A DNA stretch of 64,000 nucleotides from the NCBI GenBank assembly GCA_033439765.1, contig JAULSN010000001.1:2914001-2978000 (forward strand), read 5' to 3'. Each line of letters opens with the position of its first letter. Positions within the stretch are counted from its first letter, which is position 1. The notes below the pieces were generated by a model. The model did no database searches. It was given only the letters and a program-made list of their open reading frames with translations, and was not told where the DNA came from. This stretch comes from Lasiosphaeria ovina (Eukaryota > Ascomycota > Sordariomycetes > Sordariales > Lasiosphaeriaceae). A program made the position numbers and the translations under genes. Below, one piece after another: positions 34,756 to 47,438 of this stretch.

Positions 34756-36422
34756 AACAAAGGGTTTCGCAAGTCGTGTTCCCAAGAACGGCACGCAATT
34801 GGATCCGGAGAATCTAATTCCTGGTGTACGTCTATCGCATGTAAGGTCAGATCACAACGGGAAAGTGAACGGAGATATATATCAGCCCCCCTCCCCGGTA
34901 TTAGAGCTAGCAGAGGAGGAGAAGAGCAAGACTCTTAGCCTCTTCTAGACGCTACCGCTTTTGGACTCGCCAGGGGGAAACAAATCCGAGAGGTGGTGGG
35001 CTGGGGATTGTATATTAGGACCATATACAGCAACACAAACGACATGGACACGAGAGCACAAGAACGAACGAGTTGGCGACTTCTTTTTTTCCTCTTCTTT
35101 TCTCAAGGCCTGCTGGCCCTATATCTCTCTCTTCTGGGGAGACTTTGGGCATCTCTTTTTACCCACAAACCATCAACGGTTAGCGATGGATGATGATGGA
35201 TGGATAAATAACATAGATACTAGGCAAACTTTCTCTAGTGATAGTGCCAGTTGATCTATCTACCAACAGCAGGCACCACGTATTATTATTAGCACACACG
35301 ACAGAATAGGAACCACAACACATTGGTGATAAACATACGGATTTGGTGAAAACAAGGAACATGAGTAGGATTGGTGATTTTTTGTAGCTAGGGTCTAGTC
35401 ACTGTTTACTGGTCCTACCCCCCCACGCTGCACCGCCTATCTAGCATACATTCCTTCAGCTATTAGTTGATAGTTGTTGAGATGGGAATGTAGTCATGGT
35501 CGCAGATACAGAAGGGTAGATACAGATACATATAGGGTTGTGTGTGTATTTGCATAGGTTAGGTATCTGACAAAGACAAGACCAACAACAGCAAGAGAGA
35601 AAACAAAAGACAATTGTCATATGCCCGCTCACCCCCTTAACACCCCTTAACACCCCCCCGGACACCTTCAGAAACCACCCACCCCATGGCCGCCCCCGTC
35701 TGTCTTTGGTGCACACCTCTTAACTTTCTGTCCTGATGTTCCCAGTTGACTCTCTGGCCCCATTTGTTGAATAAGTAGAAAAGGTAAATAAATGGTTGAA
35801 ATAGATAAAATAAATAAAATGTTGTAGTTTTTTTTAAGAGTCCAAAAAGAGAAAAAAGAAAAAAAGGGGGCACAAGACTAGAGAGGCAACAAAAAGAAAG
35901 GCACAAAGGTACACCCACATCGCCTGTATCTCCTTTCCTTTCCTTTCCAGACCTTTGATTGCCCCCCCGCCCCGTGTAACCACCAGCGCCACGTTAAAAA
36001 AGGAGGACGACGACGACGAAAAAGCAATGCCAACAACGACGACAACCACGACAACCTACAACAACGATAATATAGGGATGTAGGGGAAATGACCAAACTT
36101 GAAAAAAACAACAAAATCCAGAAAGGGTATCTAGAAACAAGCTTAACAAATGAAAGCAAAGATGAGACAGAAACCTGGCTTATTGTTTGTTGTGGTTGTC
36201 ACGGTCGTGTTAAGGGTGGGATCAATCGTCTCACATGACTTGGAAACGGGGGGGAAAAAATAAAACAAAAATATATATGCCGAGACACAGTGTTTGCTAA
36301 GTCGGACCCTTGTGTAAGGTCTATGACCTCCACCGCGTTCGCTTGAGTGGGAGTTTAAGGTGGTGATAATGCGAATAGAAGACAGACGGCTCGATCCGTC
36401 ATATCGACACAAGCGGCCCAGG
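34756..36422. other. Convergent 3' intergenic region
   Basis: About 1.7 kb between two convergent genes. It is AT-rich in places, with runs of T or A near 35085, 35375, 35830 and 36110. It probably holds both 3' UTRs. No gene is supported. Confidence 0.55.
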
Positions 36423-39005
36423 TTAAATGGCGATTGAAACACTTTTCCTCGTCTCGGCATCGTCAAGCTGGAAGCCGAACACAAGCTTGAATAAATCCCT
36501 CAGAAAGCTATATTGGGAAGACCGCATCATCATCCAGTTGACACTCTTAGCGATGTCGAGGGCGTTCACACGTTTTCCCCTGGTGGGTAGGCTGGCCGAG
36601 GCGCGGAAGGTTGCGTCGGCTAGCACCAAGTTCTTGTAGCTCTGTAGGAGGGTGGCATGGCTTGGCAGAGAGCCAAACGATCCTGTCGGTAAGCTCTTAA
36701 CGAAGGCTTGTAGCGACGACGCACCACCAAGAGTATCGGCTGCTGCGGCATCCCGACTGAAGCCGATGTTCATTGCAGCCTTGAGTATAAGCGTCTTGAT
36801 GCGTGTGACATTCAAATCCTCAATGGAAGCAGTCGCTGTTGTGGTTGTGCTAGAAGTATGATGACTTTGTTGGCTATTCTGACTATAGCCAGAAAGGTTG
36901 GATGCATTGCTGGACCATCGACCCCGCTCACCCCCACGGTCACTTCGAGAGTCGAGCGAGGTACCTAGAACTATTATGTTGGGCATCTGGGGACTTGCAT
37001 CGGGCGATATAGGCGTATCCTCGAACTCTGTGACGGGTGTCTCGGGGACAACGGCGTGGGGCCGAGGTCTTTCTCCCGGGGGGTCGGTAAGACTGCGAAG
37101 GCTCTCGCGCTTCGAGTGCAGCGATGCGCGACTTCCAGCGCCTGAGCGGGTTATGTCGGACGGATGCCCTCCCGACATGTTCGGGTGGCCAAACGACCCG
37201 CCAGACCCCAGACCAGAGGAGAAAAAGTTGACTTGACTTGGCCGTGGGGTGCCTCGGTCGGGTCGGATCTGTGTCCAGCCCTCCCGGAATATGTCGCAAA
37301 GCTCCCAGCACGCCTGGACTGCCGATCCAAGCAACTCCTCGTCGGGCGCCTTGTTGTCTCGTCGGTTCTGCCGCAGACTGAAAAGCATTTCTGCCAATGA
37401 CCAACAGGCTCGCAGCAGCGAGTCCGTCTCCTCGGCCAGTTCATTTCGCTGCTTCATTAGGCGGTGACATAGAGTAATATAAAAATCCAACGTTCGTTCC
37501 CTGAACGCCTCGGGGAGATTGCGGCTGTCTTGGGCGCTATACAAGCTGCAGAATATTGTGAGACTTGAGGGGTTTAGCACTTGCAGAGACGGGTATAACA
37601 TACTGGTTGTTTAGTTCAAAGCTGACTCGTAGTATAGAGTCAGCCACCTCTTCTTTCCTCTGTCGCACATCGAATAACGCTTGGCAAAAATCGCGGCAAA
37701 GGTCGAGGTTCGTCCGGACATTGTACGACTCGTGGAGATCGTCGCGGCTCGTATAGAGGCGCTTGCAGAGCTTCCAGCAGCACTTCCACGCCTTTTCGTG
37801 AGCATCCGGAGTTCCCGAGCTGTTGAAGACGCGTTCCCGGTGGATCGAGCTGAGGTTTGCAAGTGTGTTGCACAGAGTCCAGCATTCTTCTAGAGCGGCC
37901 CTCAATGCCTTCACCTCGCTGTCTTCGGCCCTCGCTGATGTCGTGCTAAATTCGTCCGCGTCCTCGTACTCTTCATCGGCGTCGGCTTCCATGCTCTCCG
38001 GTATCACTATAAGCTCACGTAAGTAAGTATGTGAGCTCGTTGGCCGAGGATTGTGGTTTCATACACTCAAGACTGCTCGCAGTGCTGGACCTGAGTTTGG
38101 AGGGCTCGTTGGCGAAGACATCTTCCAATTTCTGAGCCTGTGGAGTTGCGGTATCCAGGCCGAAAGGCACTGGCTTCACCTTGGTGTTGACCATGGGCAG
38201 AAAATGGCTGGGCGGAATATGGGTTGGAGGAGGGGACTTGACCTGCGGGGTATTAGCGAGAGTGGTGGTAATACAATTGGGATGAAAATCTACGCACTGT
38301 TGAATGCTCACTCAGCGGAGGACTAATGGTGCCCTCCGCACTCATGCCGGTAACCGAATTGGAGAGGCTCGATCTAGATATTGAGTCGCTCGATTTCTGC
38401 CGCAGCATGTTAGTCAAAAAGCACAACCGCTAGACTTCGAGACAGGACTGTGCATACCCAGTTCTGGAAGCTCTGAGGTGCGTGTATTACCGAGACGATC
38501 TCTTCGCCTACAGACTTCCTTATATGGTCCGGAAGATTTGTCCGTAGCATCATAAGCTGGTGACATGTCAGCAATCTGTATGCCGATTATAGTTGGGTGG
38601 GAGGATATCAACGGACCGAAGGATGTCCATGCGCAGGGCCTCTCCCTTCGTCGGTATGCCCTTCGGCAATCTCGTCCTCAATTTCTGTTGTCTCGGTCCC
38701 GTTTGACGTCACCGGAGAGGGGCCGACTATGTCACTGCTTGGGCTCATGAGATGATTCGAGCCAGGCCGGGAAAAGGAATTCGGGCGGAGGGACTGAGAG
38801 TCTGGACCAGAAGAGGAGCTACACAAAAGTAAAATGTCAACGGCTGGGGTCACCGATTTGGGTTAGGCGGGAAGGAACCGTACGCCATATATTGAGATGA
38901 AAGGGCAGGGGACTCGGGACCCGATGCGAGCGACATATCGGCGTGTGGGGAGTAGGTGGAGGTGATGCTTCCCGTCGAGGTCCTCAAGGGTGCCTCGAGA
39001 GCCAT
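36423..39005 (-). CDS. Uncharacterised conserved helical protein, seven exons
   Basis: Proposed exons on the minus strand: 39005-38879, 38801-38617, 38556-38458, 38396-38298, 38242-38065, 38006-37604 and 37545-36423, giving 737 aa in frame. The ATG at 39005 is the first after an in-frame stop. The last five exons are well supported by frame and splice signals; the first two junctions are less certain. The N-terminal third is Ser/Pro-rich. Then comes an acidic segment (EADADEEYEDADEF). A Trp/Cys-rich helical core (about 270-480) contains ECWTLCNTLANLS, WKCCWKLCKRLY, FCQALFDVRQRKEEVADS, LLRACWSLAEMLFSLRQ and QACWELCDIFREGW, reminiscent of repeated helical hairpins. The C-terminal part (ALDIAKSVNWMMMRSSQYSF) is also helical. 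No family name comes to mind. There is no signal peptide or membrane helix. Confidence 0.75.
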
Positions 39006-42000
39006 GATTGCGGGTTCTGGATGGACACGCGGTCACAAGCCGAAGCCGGGAGCTGGAAGCCCGATCTGTGGGCCAGGATGTCGAAATGATAGGGACGAAA
39101 AGAGCGCTCCCGCGCGAGAGACAACCACGATGGCGGGAGCAACGATGCACGTAAACTGGGTCCTCGTGAGGGTCGAGGACAAGACAGCAGCAGCAGCAGC
39201 AGCAGACAGCACAGTATAGTAAGTAGGTATAGCTGCGCTTGTAAAAGCGAGAGCTACCCTTGGGGGGCCGCGGTTGTTAGTCCCAGCCGACGAGTCGAGA
39301 GGCGCGCAGGATCGAGATGCAGCTCTGCCTCGGCGTCTAAAGCGGAGCTCGAAGCTTTGGGGCGAAGGAGCAGCAGCAGCATCAATATCCGCAATAATAG
39401 CAGGCCGGCGGGCAAAACGCCTTCAAGCCGAAGCTGAGTAACAAGAAGAGGCGGGCAGCCGAGTTCGTTCTGCTGCTGCCACACGGCGGATCGGTGTGGT
39501 GTGCAGCTCGAGGTTCGCCTTCTTTCAGCCGGTAGTATGGGACTTGGGACTTGGCGACAGATGAGACGGCGAATTGATGAGCCAGCGCCCCGTCGTCGGC
39601 CGTCACTGTCTTTAGAACTAGGTTGTCCGTAGCTGCGCTGCGCTGCGGGGGGAGGGCGATAAAAAGTCAAATGCGACAGGGCCGAACCCAATGGGCTTGT
39701 CGTCGGTCGACAAACAGCTTCACGGGATAGGGTGGCAGCCAGCATGGACGGCTCTGGCTGGGCGGAATTGCGATGACCTGGTTTGCCGGCGGTCGGTGCG
39801 TGGTGCAAACGGTGGAGTCGAGGACCAGCAGCGATTTGCCCAAGGGGGGCCCAAGGGGGGGGAGGGAGGAGATCAACGCCGCTGCGCTTATTTAGGACAG
39901 TGCAGCCAAACGGATGGGAGACGCCCCACCTCTACCGCTAGCTCGAGTCTAGTCAAGCTCGAGTTGGTGTTGGGTCGTCGCGCACCGGGAGCTTGTCCCC
40001 ACGTTTCCCAGGCATCCAGGCGTCCTTCCATTGCCAAACCAAACCCAGACGGGAGGGAGCACCAACCACACACACCTCCACTCCATTCCTTACTGGTAAG
40101 ACGAACATTATTTACCTCGAGTGCCACTGCCAGGTTGCAGCGCATGTATTCCTTTGGAGAGGAGATGGACGAGGCCTGACTTTCTGCACAATAGACGGCC
40201 AGTTTATGTGGTAGAATTCCTCCTGCGACTTTGATCTCGGGGTCTGACCAGGGCCTTGAGAGTGTTGGCACAGTACAGAACTAATAAGTCACCTCACAGT
40301 TTGAAATTGACCAAGGTACGGATGGAAGGTAAGGCGGTAGATATGGCACTCCGTATTCGAACATACATCCACGTATAGGCAAGGCAACTCTGCACATGTA
40401 CTCCGTAGTGCACCTGCTGGAGTTCTGTCCCATCGCTAGCTTGCTCGGCGTGAACGTCTGGATGAAATTAAAACTACAGCTCGGTGCGGAGCACCTTGTA
40501 ACCTGCCTACTTCACAGTGGTGCGCTCTCAGTGTGCTGTCGGCGCGGGCTTCGAGAACAGTGCAACAACAAAGCGAATATAACTGCGACACTTTCTGCCG
40601 CCACGGCTACCTGACCTATCGACGGACGGCGCTGTCCAGTACGTCTATGTAACGCGGCAGCAGCTGTTGCTTACCTATACCGCTCCATGTCTCAAGCCGA
40701 CGGCAGCAGCTGACCGGACTCTTTCGAAACACTTTGGCCTTCGCTCTTTCCGCAGGTGCGATGCGTTGGGCACAGAAAGCTGTTGTCCCATGAGCCAAAG
40801 CAAGAAAGAGAAAATCGATGCAAGTCTTTTTTTCTCTTCCCTCGCACTCACATCTCGACTGCAGCTGGCCAGTAAAAAGGGGGGGACCAGGGGGGGGCAA
40901 GCCAGTCAAGCCCCGCCTCTCCCGAGGGACTGCATATCAAGGGTTGAAGGCGACAGCCCCGGGCGCTTAAGACATCGGCAGGGTGTGGGTGTGGTGTGGG
41001 TCGCTTGCGAGCAAGTCACTCCTCCACCCAGTGCCCACGCTCCCGAACGCAACCCCCCTGCTCTGGTCGAGGCTCGAGCTGCCCGGCTCGGGGAAGTTGG
41101 GAAAGGAGGGGCACCCAGACGGCGAATGTATCCAATGGGCTGCCCCTATACGATTCGTCCCAGCCCAGCGGACGCATGCCCTGATCAAGAACTGCCACAC
41201 CTCGCTGAGACCAATGATGCACCTTGGAGCGCAGGGAAAGGCCAGCATTTGAACATTTTCCTTTTCGGTTGAGGTAACAGTCTTTCGGTAGTGCCCGTCT
41301 TGATTATCCTGGGTAGTGTCCTGGGTAGTGTTAACTTTCTGAGACATTGAGGTTTTGGGGGCCATTGGCGTCTTTGCATTCGAGTATCTGCATCACGTGT
41401 CTACACCCTCGACCCAACCGAGTTCCATTCCATGGCAGGCTTTGTTGGTGTCAAGTGAGTCGAGATATTCGGGCAACGGAGCACGGCTACACACACAAAT
41501 CAACAGGCATATCGTTCGCTGGTTACCGCAGGGAGTCAGGAGGCGGTGGACCACGAATGTTTTCATGCCGAAACATTCACCCGCAGTTTACACAGTGTCA
41601 CTACGCAAGAGCGGCCTCCTGGCGAATTGTCGATGGCTGGGCTGGGCTGTCTGCATTCGCGTCTGGCTTCTTTTGATGCTCACAGAATGACAAGTCATGG
41701 TGCAGCAACACAACAGCCAGCAGAAAGGCCGCGGTCCGACGCCTTTCAAGAGCTGCGGGCGAGCTGCAAATGCGGTGCGTCTCCGCCGTCTGTCCAACCC
41801 CGTTGCCTTGTCTGTGAGTTGTGGCGTTTGCTCTGCAAACAACCGATTCCCGACAATCTGGTCCCGTGCTTTATTGAGCGCTAGTGTAGCCTGATGTCGT
41901 GACCCCACTCGCGCCACATGCTTACCCGCCTGCTGCCCGTGTCTTAAAAATAAAGGACGAAACTGGTCGTCCAGTTTTTCGTGGATAAGTGGTTCAAGAC

Positions 42001-43490
42001 GTGTGGGGAGAGTTAGGCAAAGTCAATTGAATACAGCGGATTCCGGAACACAGTCACCTACTTGGCAGTCTCTTTTTTTGTTTCATTTAAGCACTTTTTG
42101 TCATTTATCTGTATCCTTGCAATAGAGCATACCCAGTAGAGCCATGGTACGGACAGAGCCATAGTAGGAGTGTTGTAAGAAAAACATTACAAGGAGTCGC
42201 TAATTACCATTATGTGCGTCCTACTCTGTCTTCCGTAGGGTACTGATAATTAATTGGGGGGGGGGGGGTAGGCATGAAAGGCAAAGGTCATTGCAAAAAA
42301 AAAAAAAAAAAATGGAAAAAGGAAAAAGGAAAAAGGAAAGGAAAGCTGGTCATGTGTTTGAATCTGTCTGCCGGTCGGGAACAACCCGATGCAGTCGGCT
42401 GGCGGGGAGGTTTGTTTGTGTTACATTCAGCTTTACGAACAGAAACTCCGGAAGCGCGTCTGTCTGCACATCCACACCAACAAGCGGGCCCTTACGCTGG
42501 GTCCTTTTCAATAAAAAGTCCCATCTCCAGCTTCCCACGCCGAGTCCTTGGCCGCACACTCGCGTGGCAGGTGGAGCCACGTAATAAACGTTTTGACCCT
42601 TTGCGCTAGTCGCGCTAATTCCTCCTGCGAGAGCGAGGCAACAGACCCAAAAGAAAGCCACGCAGCCACGCTAGAATCTCATTAAAATGCGCTCGAATCC
42701 TCCCACTGCGAGAGCATGGGACGATGGATCCGAGCAGTCTAGCGAGCCTTCTGCTTCTTCGAATTTCCGCATCTCTCTGCTCGGGGGCTCAAGCGCGGCT
42801 ACGAGACGACAGGAATTTTAACATTGCAGAGTCCGTGTGACCCGAGAGGGTGTTCGCGACGAGCCTGTGTGTGGGAGAGTGCGCCAACAACGCAGCGAGG
42901 CTTGTGGGAGGTTTCCGTTTCCGCCAATCATATGATTGTTTTTTGGTGGAAAGTCAGCCAATCAAACTGGTCCGCGCCCATGACACGTTCCGCGACCGGC
43001 CGTTGCCGTCCCGGGCCTCGGTGACGGCGATCTTGGCGTACTCCTTGCTGTAAGGTAGCAGGCCATAAGTAGAGGAACCAGACAGCCATAACCAGAGCAA
43101 GAAGGACTAGGCCATGACTGAACAAGAAGAGGCTACAATTGGTAAACTTGGACAGTTGGAACAGGCCATAACCGGTGAGCCTGGACAGCCAGCAATAGCC
43201 GCAAACTAGTTAATTACAAGACTAAATCCTCACTTCATTTTTGCGCCGAAGATAGGTTGACACAGCCAGGGTGGACAACCCTAGATTACCAGTCAAACAC
43301 CCATCATTTTCCCCTCTGCCAATGCGAGGCCGTATAATCGGACTCTGGGGTGCTGCAGAATGCTGCACATTGCCCCTACACTACAGGGCGCCGCGTTCTG
43401 TTGTCTTCTCCGTGAAAGGGCGGCACAGGCCTGGTCTCGGAAGCGCGCAGTTGGTCGTGCCTCGGGCTCAGGATATATGGTATTTTGCAG
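39006..43490. other. 4.5 kb gene-poor region
   Basis: No gene is supported. The 184-codon (39254-39808, minus) and 201-codon (40667-41272, plus) frames lack domain features or coding bias. The segment nearest 39005 should be the promoter and leader of the minus-strand gene. It has a GCA repeat at 39185-39206, one TACTCCGTA motif at 40399-40407, a poly-G run near 42256-42267 and a poly-A run near 42296-42312. Confidence 0.5.
40399..40407. repeat. TACTCCGTA dispersed motif, copy 3
   Basis: Exact reverse complement of TACGGAGTA, in non-coding DNA. Confidence 0.6.
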
Positions 43491-46400
43491 CTAAGCATTG
43501 ACCGGCTTAGTCGAGAACAGTTTCGCGACCTGGTAGAATAAATCCTCAATCGGCGGCATGGCGAAAGCCGGTGCGGCGTTGAAGATCTCGGCTAGCCGCT
43601 GGGGAGCAACGACGGCGGCATGGATATCGTAGTCGTCCTCTATCTCAACATCTTGATCCGCATCATCCATCTCCTCGTCGCTAGCTCCGCCATCCTCGCC
43701 AGCCAGATCAAGCGGATCCGCTTCCGCCTTTGCGTCAGCGTCTCCGTCGATTCCTATATCGGCCAGCGGCTGAAGTAACGGTGCTTGGTCGGCGCCTTCC
43801 GTGACAGACCATATTTGAGCCTTCGAGTCTACGGCAACAAAGCCCGACGACTCTGGGGCAGGCATTACCGAAGTAATCAGCAGCGGGAACGTTTGCACCA
43901 ACTGCGGCTCAGCGTCGTCGACTGAAAAGATGGCAAGCTCCGACTTGGCGCCCTTCCTCATCCGTTCTTGGGTGGGATTCGGAATAGGGGCTACTAGAGC
44001 AAATGTGCGCGACTGGTAGTTGACTGCCAACTGGGTGAGCCGCTTTGCAGCTTCTGATGTCTCCTTGAGACCGAAGCTATACTGCAGCTCGTCCGATACA
44101 ACGTCGTAGACGGTGAGCTCCTCTGATAGCATGATAAGACATGACGACAGAGCCTTTATTCCTCTGATTTCGCCCTTGAACATTCCAGAGACGACATCTC
44201 GAAGCGCCCCTGTCTCGGTATCAATAGCGACAACCACGCCCTCAGACGAAGCACCAAAGGCAGCGAAGAGGATGGAACCATCCTCCGAAAATGCGAGAGC
44301 ACCACTCCGAGACTCCTTAGCCGGGGTTTCGACAAGGTCGACTTGTTGCCCGCGTGCCGGCAGCGCGACAGTGCGGGAGCAAGACCAGGCTCTAAGCTGC
44401 TGGCCCTCGGGGCCCGTAGATGCAAGCCCGTCTCGCCGGCGTAGCTTTGAGGTCCAGAAGCGCACCATCCCGTCGTTGCCAATGGTGGCAAATCGAGAAG
44501 ACGTCGGGTCACTCGCAAGATCAAATATTGTCTTAGGCTGGCTTGTGTGATGGGCCTCGTTGATACGCGAAACAAGCTGGAAAGAGCTGTCCTCTTCGCC
44601 AACCTCCCAAAACTTAAGATAAGTTTCGCGTCTCTCTTGGCTAACTTCGCCAACAGTCTTTGACCCAGTCAAGAACGCGTCGACGTCTCTCTCAGGGGGT
44701 TGCCACTCGTCAACAGAGGCGAGCCACTTGCCATCCGGAGACAATGAAAGCTTGGTGACCATGGGCTCGATAATCGGGATGCCCTGGCTGGTGACATTCG
44801 CGTCTGTGGGGTTTGTGCGCGCAATGGCGTGCTTTGCGACGCTCTGGAAGGAGGAAATATCAAAGACCTGGAGAAGCGGCGTGGAGGGCACTCCTCCTCC
44901 TAGTGTAGCCTGCTGTCCATTTCCAACACACAGGAACATTTGCGACGGGTTGCGAGGATTGCTAGCCGTGACCAAGGGTGTCGAGATCTCATCCACCGGC
45001 TTCCATACCCGCCGCACCACGGACTCCTTTGACGGCTGATCGCCCAGAACAAGAGACTGTATGCCCGAGACGTACATGGTCGGCTTCATCTCTGCTGTAG
45101 ACATTATCATCGTCGAATTATCGTCGAGGTGAAGCGCGTAAGACGATCCTCGCGGAGACACGACAATGTTCTCAATCGCTGCCGACAAGTGGGGGAGAAA
45201 GTCTGTTTTCCCAGTATCCAGCTGCCACAGCACAAGAACCGTCTCGTAGCCACCAGATATTAAGTAGTTGCCTTTTGCTTGGTTAGCCATGGCTTCAGCC
45301 TAATACGACTGGGGATATTCTCTGACCATCTTCAGACCACTTGACGCAATGGACAGCTCTTCTGTGCCAATGATATTTTCGTGGCTGGAATAGGCTCATT
45401 TTGCCCGACCCTGATCCGCCTCCGGGCAGCTTGGAAAGCACGTCGTCGTAGAGATAGATGGCTCCGCGAGCGCACCCAATGACCAGGTCCACAGACTTGA
45501 TTTCTGTACGCTTCTTGTGTGTCTGAGTTTCAGACCGAATATCAAAGCACGTGATGGGATCTGGAACGCCGAAGGAGTGGAACTGGAACTCCAAGTCGCC
45601 GAGGGAGTTGAGCTTCTTGTCAGATTTGAGTAAGCCAATGTGAAGTGTCTCTTTCGCCGCGGCGACAATTAGTCGGCCGCCGGCTGCGAATCGGAGGAGC
45701 CGTGGGCTCTCGTCGTAAGTGTGAATGAGTTGGCCCTCGCCCTGGGACAGCGCCTTGGCGTCGAAAGCCATAATTTGCCCAGAGGCTTTGGTCAGCTTCT
45801 TGAGAACAAGCAGCACATCCTGCGTAGCCCCGCCCATCTCCACAGCTTCCACCGTAATTCCAAGGACCTTCTTCGCCTCAATGGTGAAGGGGGTTTCAGC
45901 CCCTGACCCTGTCTTCCAGTTGATGTGCCATATACGTCCGTCGGAGCACGCGACCCAGACCTCTTCGGGAGAGGTTTTAGACAGCGACGACGCCACGATG
46001 TGCGTAGACATCAAATCGCTTCCAGTATCTGACCCTGTCACGGGGAGCGCGATGCGGCGAATGAGCAAGGAGTTTTCGGTGGAATATACTTGGATTGAGG
46101 TGTTGTATGTGATGATTAAATGCCTGCTTCGTATCAGCGACACAGCCCTCTCGGCAATTGTTGGGATTGACTCACCGCTCGTCGAGTGAAAATATCGGGT
46201 CTATGTCGAGCATTCTCCCGCCCATCGGCTTGGATACCTTCCACGATGCCGAAGGCTCTGTCTCTGCGCCTCGCGCAGCTACCGGTAAAGAGACATCGGG
46301 CAACTCCACATCCTCGCCGTTGGTATTTTGCGCTGATGCCTCGATCGAATCTGCGCCATGTTTGCCCAAACTGGAGGCAACCTCGGCATTGCCATTGGAT

Positions 46401-46522
46401 TGTTGCTTTGCATGCGACTTCGACCTGAGTCTCTTCAGCGCCAGAACCGCATCGTCCTTCTGCTCCCGCTTTCGTTTTTTCAAGGCGGCCGTGTTGCCGT
46501 TAACATCTGTTCGAGACACCAT
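43491..46522 (-). CDS. utp17: UTP17/NAN1 (WDR75), small-subunit processome WD-repeat protein
   Basis: Three exons on the minus strand: 46522-46176, 46123-45327 and 45271-43491, giving 974 aa. A further in-frame ATG lies at 46573, but MVSRTD at 46522 fits better. After a basic Lys/Arg-rich N-terminus come two blocks of WD-type repeats: HLIITYNTSIQVYS, VWVACSDGRIWHINWKTG, DLVIGCARGAIYLYDDV, then the join WSEDGNYLISGGYETVLVLW, and SSRFATIGNDGMVRFWTSK. The acidic C-terminal region (DEEMDDADQDVEIEDDYD) ends in a short PPIEDLFYQVAKLF helix. In yeast, Nan1/Utp17 belongs to the t-UTP subcomplex, which binds early to the 5' ETS of pre-rRNA. The third-exon acceptor AAAAG was chosen because it restores the usual DGNYL sequence. 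Confidence 0.88.
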
Positions 46523-46960
46523 ATTGGGCGGCAGCCGTCTGGGATCGCTAGGGGGTATAATCAAAAAAGACAAGGACTTTTCCTAGTGGTCGGCACAAGC
46601 CCCAAAAATCGACTCCTAAGCACCAAGGTTGAGATGCAAACCCCGTCTCTGCGGGTGCTCGTAGGAAGAAATTTTGGCGGAGACGGTCGAAAAGGTTACA
46701 GTGGGGTCGGCTGCTTATCGCCGATAAGAACCGGCCAATGGTCATACGTGTGGGACAAAGAAATTTGAAGATGGGAGGCTCTTTCAAACTTTTTGACGGC
46801 GGCGGCGAGTTGCCAAAAGAAAATCAATTCGATTTTTATTTCACCGATCCACAACACCATCGATCACTTGTCACCATCTCCTAACGCAACAACTACTAAC
46901 GCGCCGCCCGCGGACGCCTCGATACTTTTGCTAGTCTAACGCGCTCTTGTCACCGTCAAG
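46523..46960. promoter_or_regulatory. 438-bp divergent promoter of UTP17 and RPB10
   Basis: The region lies between two divergent starts. It contains CTTATCGCCGATAAG at 46714-46728, an inverted pair of CGATAAG sites that fit the fungal GATA-factor core HGATAR. A CCAAT box follows at about 46736. An AT-rich stretch precedes the RPB10 start. Binding is inferred. Confidence 0.5.
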
Positions 46961-47438
46961 ATGATTATCCCCATCCGCTGCTTCTCGTGTGGCAAGGTAA
47001 GATGGCGCAGGAGACGGCCCGTGTCTGTGTTTTTGGCTAAGCCGGTCCCCAGGTGACAGGCGACATCTGGGAGAAGTTCGTCAAACTCCTCGACGATGGG
47101 GTCACTGAGGGGTACGTGTATATCTTGCGCCCGGCGGGCTGGAGAGGGAGAAAGGGAAGTGGTTCGCGAAACTGACCAGCAACGAACGACAGAGACGCGA
47201 TGGACGACATTGGCTGCAAGCGGTACTGCTGCCGACGCATGGTCATGACACACGTCGATTTGATTGAGAAGCTCCTCAAGTGCGCAACCCCCGCCCTTCG
47301 CGTTTCGCCCTCATGCGTGTCCGCATGGGGGGGGGGTCGTGGAGCTCCAATGTTGTACTAATCACATTGCCCTCTAGATACACGCCTGACGGCCGCAACC
47401 TGAAGAAGATCAACATCGCGCCGCCCGAGACGTCTTAG
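46961..47438 (+). CDS. rpb10: RPB10 (RPABC5), shared RNA polymerase I/II/III subunit
   Basis: Four exons: 46961-46996, 47053-47111, 47193-47279 and 47378-47438, giving 80 aa in frame. The sequence is diagnostic: [28 protein letters not shown] and [11 protein letters not shown]. The atypical zinc site uses Cys7, Cys10 and the adjacent Cys pair at 44-45. It is a structural subunit of all three nuclear RNA polymerases. The C-terminus is a little longer than the yeast protein. It is transcribed divergently from UTP17. Confidence 0.97.

Noticed and set aside
38802..38878. Alternative junction using the TGTAG acceptor at 38819 for the 36-39 kb gene
   Set aside because: It puts the next exon out of frame and meets a stop. 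The CCAG acceptor ending at 38802 keeps the frame.
40667..41272. 201-codon plus-strand frame
   Set aside because: There are no recognisable motifs. It overlaps other equally open frames, so chance is likelier.
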